64,000 nt of DNA, taken from positions 2,392,530 through 2,456,529 of the forward strand of contig JAVTLE010000023.1 of NCBI GenBank assembly GCA_033439295.1. The letters run 5' to 3'. Source of the stretch: Deuterostichococcus epilithicus. Lineage: Eukaryota; Chlorophyta; Trebouxiophyceae; Prasiolales; Stichococcaceae. Both the position numbers and the translations under genes were made by a program. Of the stretch, positions 56,301 to 64,000 are shown one piece after another (the first letter of the stretch is position 1; every line of letters starts with the position of its first letter). The notes under the pieces are model-generated. The model did not search any database. It was not told where the DNA came from and worked only from the letters and a program-made list of their open reading frames with translations.

Positions 56301-59300
56301 GGCGAAGCTGGCCGACCAGGAGCAGAAGTCGAAGATGCGGCAGCTGCAGGGCAGCACCATCTCCATGCGGGAGCACTTCCCCTTCGTGGTTAGCAGCCCC
56401 ACCAGCCCACTACTTCTGCTACTGTTTTGTATGGCGAGATGCCCGTGGGTCGTTTCTGGCTTGCGCCACCAAACATTCGTCTCTGGCATGCAACCCACAT
56501 CTGTGCCCGATTGGCGTCATTGACGACATTTGTATGACTCTTGGAGTCTCAGCTTTAAAAAGACATGGTTTCGATCTTTTGGGCCCACATTCTCCGGCAT
56601 TGGGTGATTGTGCTGGGACGGCACACTGCTGGCGGTGCAACTGCTTCAAGAGCAAGCTAGAAAGAGTTCGTGTGGATTGTTCCATCTACAGCAGCGCTTT
56701 GTAGCTGTTGCGGGCGCAGACACGCTTGACTTCGAAAAGTTTATGTGTGCTTACATGTGCCTGTTTCCGGCGCTAGGTGATTGCGCCAATGCGGCACACG
56801 CTGCTGGAGGTGCAGCTGTTTAGGGCGCTGGCGGACAAGTCGCGGGGGCGCCTGCTGGCCAGCGCCCTCATCCCCCTCGTCGACCTCATGGACAGCGCTG
56901 CAGACCTGGGTACGCGCCGACTCCGCTGCAATGATCAGTGGCCTGGGGCTGAAACCCTGTAACTTTGCTTGGGATGCTTCTTGGTGTGCCCGACACCGGG
57001 AAAGAGTGGCGTGTGGCTGCTGGTTGGTGTCATCGCGCAGAGGCGCAACATGGTTTGGTCCATGATACAGCATGTTGCCGACCTGTGCTGTGCTTCAGCA
57101 GCTTGTGCCTGGCCTGCAGCGGCCCCGGGCGTGGAGGCGGCCACAGCTAGCAGCAGGGAGAAGCGCTGGTTCCAGGTGAGGCTGCGCCACCGCTCAGCTG
57201 CTATGCGCAGCGGCGTCTACAGACATGCTGGATGCAGTCTTGCTGTGCAGAGAGGCTCCACATGCACGTAGTACACAAAAATAAAAGGTCGACGGTACCA
57301 AGTGCCAGCTGCCGGCTCCTCTGCATGCCCTCGTGGGCGCCACAGGCTGGCCGGACATCGCAGCTCCGGTGACTCTGCTCCAAGCCGTGTGCCCCATTGC
57401 ATCCCAGATGCACCGGCACGGCTTGGAGGGCGCGGTGATGGGCGCCGTGCGGCTAAGGCTGGACGCGGTGGACGCCGATGACAGGCGGCAGCTGTATCGG
57501 CAGCCGCTGGTGGACCTGCAGGAGCCCGCTTCAGGTCCGGTCCGCAGCCCACATGCCACTCGGCGCCTGCCTCACCCCAGCGACTCCCGAGCACGCCTGT
57601 CGCACGACAGCCCCATGCCTGTGGCAGGTGTTCCTGGAGTCGGAGGCCCTTGGTGTTTGTCTGTCCACACGGACAGACAGGCAGTCAGGAGGCCGAGGCA
57701 CGCGATGCTGTGGCATGGCTTTTTCGCCGTTTGGGCGGCGCCTCACGTCCTTTATGGCGGTGTGACAGGAGCAAGGGAGAGCACGCTGGTGTCGGCGACT
57801 GGCGGCGTCGACCCCGTGGTGGCGCGGGCAGCGTCGGTCCCCCGCCCCATGCCATCAGTTGCGCAGCGGTGCGCTGTAGGCCACTCCTCAAACTTATCAA
57901 ACGTGCTCACACAGCCGGGTGAACCTTGAGCTCGAATCATGAAAAGTGTGGCGCGCAATGGCTTCTGTGCCGCTTTTACCACGGGACATCCGCAGCCCGG
58001 CTTGGGACATCCAAAACCACCCGCAATTCCTGTGTTTGCCCGTAAATCTCCTCGGTACTACTGACGCCATGCTTTGCGCAGTTCGCTGGGCACGCTGAGC
58101 CTGACGCTCAGCCACGTGGAGCTGGCAGAGAAGGTGCACGCTTTCGGCGTCATCACCTGCGGCCCGCACTGGGGGGTGACGCCTATCGTGGCCGACACAG
58201 ACGAGCCCTGGTTCAACTGGCAGGTGCGCCGCCGGCATGCGCATCCGCAGCTCTGCAAGGTCAAGCATGCGGGCACGCCGTCACATGCACAAGTGGGTCG
58301 GGCTCGCGGCCGGTACCCGTGTATCACCTGCTTCATGCACTCTCTCGCAGCATATTTTGGTATCGCTGATTGCAGGTCCACATCCCAATCCACGACCCAT
58401 ACACGCTCTTCCAGCTGGGCATCTTCAAGAGGTGCGCATGTAGTTGCATCGGGGATAATTGACAGGCTGCCCACACAGCAACGGCTCACACTTGGAGACA
58501 CCGCCGCCTAGCCCACAGCAAAGCAGCCGCTGAGCAGCGCATATGTCTTCTGCAGCAACGACCCAAAGCGCATTGAGGCGGTCAAGCGGCGGTTCCGCAA
58601 GAATCGGCCGCTGCTGCTGGGCAAGCTGCGGGTGCGGCTGTCCACGGTGGCTCCCGGCAAGACCTTCACTGTGGCGCTGCCAATGCTGGCGGGGCGTCGC
58701 AACGGTGGCGACCGCACCGCTACGGCGCACCTGTCCATGCGGGTGCTGCAGCTCTCCCCCTTCTCTGGAGGTTTTTCCATCCAGCAACAGGCACCGTCAT
58801 CGCCTGGGAAAGTGGAGCGGCTGCCATACACGGGGCTGATTTCTGCCGAGCGATGCTGCACATGAGAAAAAATCGACACCTCCTGGCCTGGCTCCTACCC
58901 TTCAACCGCTTGCCGACTGCGCCGTCCAGGTGGACTACACCAGCAGGAAGGAGCAGCTGAGGGCATACACCAAGCCGCCGCTGCAGAAGAAGGCCTACAC
59001 CTCCGCTCTGTCTGCCTACACCAACAACAAGGAGGTGGGCGTGCTGACCAGCAGACGCCCATTGGCCAGCCCGTGTGCGCCGGCGCGCGCATCACGCCCT
59101 GCCGATTGGGGCACCGGGTTCAGCATACACCGCATTGTGCCCCAGGGCATAACACGCGCTTGCAAATTGGTGTTCGTCTCCATCCATCGTTGCGAGGACA
59201 GTAGTGTGCGCACTCCGGCAGCAGATCACGAAGGACCTCAATGCATGCGACGATGCTGATCACAGGTGAACATCCACGGGCGCAAGATGGTGGCGCAGTG

Positions 59301-61082
59301 GCTGGAGGCGTCACTGCCCTCCATCCCGGAGAGCGTTGCAGACTCGATGGCGGACGACGCCCGGTGCGATGCCCCACGGTCCCAGCTCTGCAGACGACTT
59401 TGTGGCGGGGTAGGATTGCGAGTCACCACCTCTTGAGATGGCACATGCGGGTTGGGCCACCCCATCAGCGCAGCCTGTCACAACAATTGGCATGCAGCAC
59501 ACCTCCCCCTGCTCGATCGCCACCTGCTTGATGTGTGCAGGGACGACTTCTCGCTGCCGCGGGCGCACATCAACTTCCGCCGCTGCCAGGAGGCCCTGAA
59601 TGGCTTCAGCCGGCTCAAGGTGCAATTTACAGCAAACATCGGCTGGGACTTACTGCTGCATGGCCGTGCCTGGACATGTTAAATCGTGCATGAAGTTCTC
59701 TGGGGTCTGACAAGAGAAGGTGACACAAAAGTGTCCATGAAGCGCAGAACCTCTACGAGCGCGCCAAGAGCTGGCGCAACCCGCTGCTGAGCCTGTACGT
59801 GCATGGCATGGTGTGGCTGATGTGCTACCGGACCACCGTCTTCGTGCTGCTGTGTATTGGCGGCGCCATCCGCCACACCATCCGCCGGGCAGACCCGGCC
59901 AAGGGTGAGATTGGGGTTGTGCTTCTGATGGCAGGATGAATCGATGCCCGGCATGCTGAAGTGCACTCGTCGTCGTTTCACAGCGCTGCCAGCGATTCCG
60001 TACGTCAGCTGCACCACTGCCTCACTGCAGCATTGTTGGGTGCCCGATGACGCTGATGCCATGTGCTGGAGGAATGCATGCAAGCGCTTCATGCACGATG
60101 CTGGATGGTCGAATCATCCGTTCTCCCTGCGCAGGCGCGCCGGAGGCCATGGATGAGGATCCCACAGGGCTCAAGGCACAGGGCGGCGATGACGACAAGG
60201 ACCGCAAAAAGAGCCTTAGCATCAAAATCAAGGTGCTGCAGCGTCGCCTGGTGTGATATCACCAAGAAGTTTTCAAGTGCCTATCAAGGTGGCAAGGATG
60301 CAGAAGCATGTCGTGCAGTTGTGTTGAGTCCCTGGTCGGTGCCCCGTCGATTCTCATGGACCAACGGGGCATGAGCACCGGCGCAGTTTGGAGGCACACA
60401 ACAATGCCAAACTGAGACAGTACACTGGCGGCTGCAGCTGAAGGGGAAGTACGACGAGCTCTTTGCCGTCTGCCTGCGCTTCTCTAACGGCCTGGACGAC
60501 ATCGCCGGCTTTTTCGAGCGGTGCGTCTGTCTGCAATCACCTTCAGCTGCCTCGTGGGCAATTTTGGGGTCCCCGCCAAGCAGTAAGAGCATGTGTGCTT
60601 GCGACAAGCTTCTCTCGTCGAAACTCGCTGTTTTTGATGCTGTTTCGATCTTGAACATATCCTTGCCCTTTTGACACCTCGTGTTGGTGTGTCCTGTGGC
60701 GATTAGGTGGCAGGCATCCCTTGCATGGAAGGACCCAACGGCAACGGCCGTGTGCCTGTTCCTGCTGGTCATGCTGGGCCTTAGCTGCACCGTGTTTGGC
60801 TTCCCCACGACGCTGTGCACCATCCTCTTTATCATGGTGCGTCTTCGTCTCTCAGCAAGCACCATATCTTTCATGCTTCAACCGCTTGTTTGCGTGCATT
60901 GCGCGGCAGCACCCGACTCTGACACTGCTGCTGACTGTCGATCACCCAAAAGAGTACTGATGACTGATATCTCTTCAGTGTCTGGCGGGCAGCTGCGGCA
61001 CCCGGTGCTGCGGAGCCCGACGCCGCCGGCGCCGGCAAACTTTTTTATGCGTCTGCCAACCAGATCGGACCAGATCATGTAG
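53384..61082 (+). CDS. Multiple C2 domain and transmembrane region protein (MCTP-like)
   Basis: MCTPs tether the ER to the plasma membrane through C2 domains and C-terminal helices. About 23 exons. Well-phased ones: 53384-53473, 53583-about 53807, 53940-54305, 54482-54638, 54878-55017, 55125-55352, 56302-56388, 56777-56909, 57120-57175, 58376-58431, 58556-58811, 58930-59034, 59266-59363, 59541-59619, 59748-59904, 60135-60232, 60438-60520, 60707-60836 and 60993-61082. Exons near 55543-55696, 55870-56085, 57408-57600 and 58082-58223 are supported but some junctions are open. A first C2 domain has VAVQVLMARGLPPADLNGLA followed by DPYC. The last C2 has GTLSLTLSHVELAEKV and VHIPIHDPYTLFQLGIFKS. 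The plant PRT_C region has KSWRNPLLSLYVHG, hydrophobic helices, WQASLAWKDPTATAVCLFLL, and the closing LRHPVLRSP with NFFMRLPTRSDQIM. An acidic, Asp/Ser-rich linker precedes the first C2. Confidence 0.85.
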
Positions 61083-61466
61083 GAGCCCATGGGGTATGTG
61101 GGCGGAGGGAAAGGATGCCTTGAGGAATTTGTACGGCGTTTTGAGGGCTGAATTTGTCAGGTGCATATCTAACGTTTCAGACACAAACTTGACTTTGACT
61201 GTACATATGTGAAGCAGACTGGTGTAGAGGACTGTCGCATGTCGCATTCCTTGTCAAGAGGCCAGAAGGTACATGAAAATCTCGTTTCGGCGTCATTTCT
61301 ATCCTTGAAGTCCAGTGAGACGGTGTTATCAACAGCTTGAGAACTGAAACACGCTGCCTGCACCAGAGCAGTAGGAGCCAGTTCAGCAATCAGGCTGCAT
61401 GTGCTGTGAGAGCATGCGTCAAAGCGTGTACAGCAACATGAGCATCCAGGCTATTTTGTGAACGGC
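61083..61466. other. Convergent intergenic region after MCTP
   Basis: About 0.38 kb holding the 3' UTRs of the MCTP gene and of the unknown minus-strand gene. Nothing else was recognised. Confidence 0.4.
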
Positions 61467-62540
61467 TCACTTCGCTGGGCTCGTCTGGGCTCTGGTGAAT
61501 CGCTGAAGGTTGCTGGCTCGTTGCCACTTTAGCTGCTTCATTCTGGCATCGGAGAGTTTGACTGCATGTGACCTGCACATGCTACAAAGTGTGATTGGTA
61601 ACGCCAAAGGGCCCCCACCTCGCAGAGGCTGGTAGCCAATGCGGTGCTAGGTTACTATAGTGGCAGTCTCACCAATGAGTTTCTCCAGGGTGTGCGCCAG
61701 CTCGAGGTTCGCCTCAGACCGCCGCTGTGCCATCGCAAATGCTCGCTTCACTGACGCCTTGTCCTGGACGATCAGCAGTAGCCTTCAGGTGATGCGTGCG
61801 GCACATCGGTTGGAACAGGAAGAGCTCGCCACTCAATGCAGTGGTGACCATACTTGCTCATGTGGCCCATGCCGAGGCGTTTCCACTGCTGAATCAAGAC
61901 GAATGCAAGCAAATGCCTTGTCGTTAGAAGGTGACACAACATGCCCTCGCCTGCAGCAGCCGCCGCGCTTCAGCCTCTTCGTCTGCCTTCACATGGCGCA
62001 GCGCAGCGGCGTCAATGCTTTCCAGCTTCATCGCCAGCCGCGTGCGCTTGGCGGTGCACTTCCGGGCTGCAACGCACCGTCTTGCGGCGTGTGTCGTCGC
62101 CGATCTCGGGCCCGAAGGCGACCAGAATGGCATATGTGTACAAAGCAATGGGTTTGACCATGCAGATTGCTGGCGCTGCACTGAATGCAAAGACACTCAC
62201 CAATCTGCAGCGCCCTGTCTCGCTCCTCCTGCAATGCTGCCAATTCTGACCGTGCCGAGCTGTGCGGTGCTGACCTGCCTGCAGACCCCACATCGTCCCT
62301 CATTGCTCTGACCATGCAAAGGAGCTAGACGCATGCATGAAGTTTTTGTTCATGCATGGAAGACCTACAGACCATACGAGACTGTAGGCAGCTGCTTCTT
62401 GTCACCGCACCGGCGTACTTGCCCCCTTGGAGGTTGGCCACAGGTCGATATTGCCTGCATGCTTGCGCATGGTGCACCTGCGGCGTGCGCGGTGCAGGAT
62501 GCAGCTCTGTTACACCAGTGAGTCCATGCACGACAGCCAT
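61467..62540 (-). CDS. Unknown charged, probably coiled-coil protein; tentative exon set
   Basis: Several minus-strand exon pieces look coding and can be chained. Reading 5' to 3' they give SARSELAALQEERDRALQI (about 62280-62200), then an exon with MVKPIALYTYAILVAFGPEI (about 62175-62090). RTRLAMKLESIDAAALRHVK and ADEEAEARRLLQ (about 62040-61945) follow, then DKASVKRAFAMAQRRSEANL and ELAHTLEKLI (about 61764-61674). A last exon KLSDARMKQLKWQRASNLQR ends at a stop at 61467. The chain is rich in Lys, Arg, Glu and Ala with heptad-like Leu spacing, plus one short hydrophobic segment. The donor after RRLLQ would be CAG/GCGAGG, a GC type. If the GTGAGA at about 61671 is not used, the protein ends instead at 61647. 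The 5' end is uncertain. I do not recognise the family. Confidence 0.45.
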
Positions 62541-62976
62541 GGGCGTTCAAGCATACAGATTGACCGAGAAGAGCAACACTGACTCGCTGACTCGCGTCTG
62601 GTCAGGCTGCTGACGGGTATGCTTCCGAGGTCGAATTTCCGACACCAAATCTCTCCGTCTGCGGACCTGCCACCAGCAAGCGCGATCACATTTGTCATGT
62701 CCGGACAAGTACGTTGAGCTTTTCATGGACGTGAGTGACGTATGCTGAAACGCAGCCAGGGACACCCCTTGTCCAAGGCCGGATCTCCGGCACCGATTGG
62801 CTGTGGCTAATCTGCCTAACCGAACCAGGCGGCTGGTGAGCTTTGGGCAGCTCAAGATTGGCTTTGCAACCGGCTGCTCGACTCGCAAAGCTGGTCAGAG
62901 ACGTCCAGTAGCGCTGTGCATGTTTGCCAGCAAGTGATTCTCCCTCCTCAAAGTTGGCAGCCTCACATCCTTCAGG
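62541..62976. other. Upstream region of eIF3e
   Basis: About 0.44 kb before the eIF3e start, also upstream of the divergent unknown gene. No firm coding exon was seen. Confidence 0.35.
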
Positions 62977-63783
62977 ATGGCGGGTGCCACCGCAGGCGAC
63001 CTCACGCAGCAGCTGTCCAAATTCCTGGACCGTCACCTGGTATTTCCGCTGCTAGAGTTCCTCTACAACAGGCAGCTGTACGATGCGGACGACATTCAGA
63101 AGGCCAAAATCGCACTGTTGGGCAACACCAACATGGTCGACTATGCCATGGACATCCATGAGAGCCTCTACGGCAAGGGCAGCGTGCCGCAGGCGATGAA
63201 CGACCGGCGAGCGGAGGTGGGTGCAACCCGCTCTGCGCTGTGCATGCTCAAATGCTGAAATTTGTCTGCGCGGACACTAATTGGCGGGCGGCACTTGCAT
63301 CTGGCAGGTCATCGCGCGGCTCAGGACGCTGCAGGCGGACGCGGAGACCATCGTGGCGTTTCTCTCGAACGAGAGCTCGGTGAAGCAGCTCAAGCAGGAC
63401 AAAACATACAACCTGAAGTTTCTGCAGGAGGTGAGCCACCCCATACTGCGATGGGCGGTGCCTGTGTCTGTTACCTAAACGCAGCCTGACCACTGATGGC
63501 TATGGTATCTTTATATGGCACGGTGTGGGATGTCCTCCTGCATACTGCGGCCTGGCTTGCTGTCAAACCGGCCGACAAACCCGGCCCACGTTGGGTGGTG
63601 CAGGAGTTCAACATTGGGCCGCACCAGATCGACGCGCTGTACCACTATGCGAAGTTCCAGTTCGAGTGCGGAAACTACTCAGCGGCGTCGGAGTTTCTGT
63701 ACCACTACCGCACGCTCAGCACGGACGGCGAGCGCAATCTGAGCGCGCTGTGGGGCAAGCTGGCCGCGGAGATCCTGCTGCAG
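62977..63783 (+). CDS. eIF3e: Translation initiation factor 3 subunit e (INT6), 5' part only
   Basis: eIF3e is a PCI-domain subunit of the eIF3 complex that helps recruit mRNA to the 40S ribosome. Three exons are visible: 62977-63216, 63308-63430 and 63604-63783, 181 residues in all. The protein begins MAGATAGDLTQQLSKFLDRH, then LVFPLLEFLYNRQLY and GNTNMVDYAMDIHESLYG. Further on come IARLRTLQADAETIVAFL, ALYHYAKFQFECGNYSAASE and ALWGKLAAEILLQ. This is the conserved eIF3e N-terminus (human FLDRHLVFPLLEFL, YAKFQYECGNYSGAAEYL, LWGKLASEIL). The following donor GTGAGG at 63784 leads into an intron, and the remaining exons, including the PCI domain, lie beyond the window. Confidence 0.94.
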
Positions 63784-64000
63784 GTGAGGGCTGCCGAGGG
63801 TGCCAGACGACTGTCGCGAGGGGGGATTGTTTTGTCATTTGGGACTGTGGAGCAGCTGCCCGAAGAGGGCTTGCAGCGCGGTGTGTGGAGCCTCGACAGG
63901 GAGCGGGCTGACAGTGGGGTCGATCTTTGGAGAGCAGCCAGAGCAGCAGCGGCATTAGCGGCATGGACGCAGCGCGCACTGGGAGCAGTTGCATGCGGCG
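63784..64000 (+). other. eIF3e intron running off the window
   Basis: After the donor at 63784 no eIF3e coding sequence resumes before the end. The family's next residues (NW after EILLQ) are not found, so this is intron sequence. Confidence 0.6.

Noticed and set aside
57646-57690. Short inverted repeat (TGTCTGTCC...GGACAGACA) in an MCTP intron
   Set aside because: The stem is only about nine to ten bases with a four-base loop, which is common by chance in 64 kb.

Overview
This is nuclear DNA from a green alga, most likely a trebouxiophyte or Chlorella-like chlorophyte. The placement rests on gene content and gene structure, not on any database search. The DNA is GC-rich. Nearly every gene is split into short exons with GT-AG (sometimes GC-AG) introns of roughly 50-400 bases. 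The window carries an LHCII chlorophyll a/b protein, a plastid-type TypA/BipA GTPase, a RETICULATA-like (DUF3411) protein, a plant-type MCTP and a GONST-type nucleotide-sugar transporter. Together these point to Viridiplantae. Holocytochrome c synthase (System III) and a mitochondrial-type HslV point to an alga rather than a land plant. I saw no bacterial operon, transposon, rRNA, tRNA or CRISPR array.

I could assemble about 20 genes by joining exons in phase. For most of them the spliced length is an exact multiple of three and the joined protein follows its family. Left to right: typA (+), LHCII (-), hslV (-), a noncanonical poly(A)-polymerase-like nucleotidyltransferase with a very long low-complexity tail (+), ATG8 (-), an RTRAF/C14orf166 homologue (+), cytochrome c heme lyase (+), casein kinase 1 (-), SDHAF4 (-), a GDP-mannose-type transporter (+), the mitochondrial Rieske protein (-), a cytochrome b5-fused front-end desaturase (+), SAC1 phosphoinositide phosphatase (-), a small unknown protein (-), glucose-6-phosphate 1-epimerase-like (+), a RETICULATA-like protein (-), an Eco1/ESCO cohesin acetyltransferase (-), an MCTP (+), an unknown coiled-coil-like protein (-), and the 5' part of eIF3e (+), which runs off the end.

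The genes do not form one pathway. There is a loose mitochondrial theme (HslV, cytochrome c heme lyase, SDHAF4, Rieske), a chloroplast theme (TypA, LHCII, RETICULATA-like, perhaps the epimerase) and an endomembrane/lipid theme (SAC1, transporter, desaturase, MCTP, ATG8). Most neighbours are convergent or divergent and intergenic gaps are about 0.2-1.2 kb.

The most striking observation is in the Rieske gene. Its last exon exists as two tandem 41-base copies, each with its own acceptor and stop. They would give two alternative C-termini. Other points worth a look are a cluster of GC-AG introns (three in the desaturase gene), a 27-bp near-perfect hairpin between hslV and LHCII, and a roughly 260-residue insertion inside the acetyltransferase domain of the ESCO protein.
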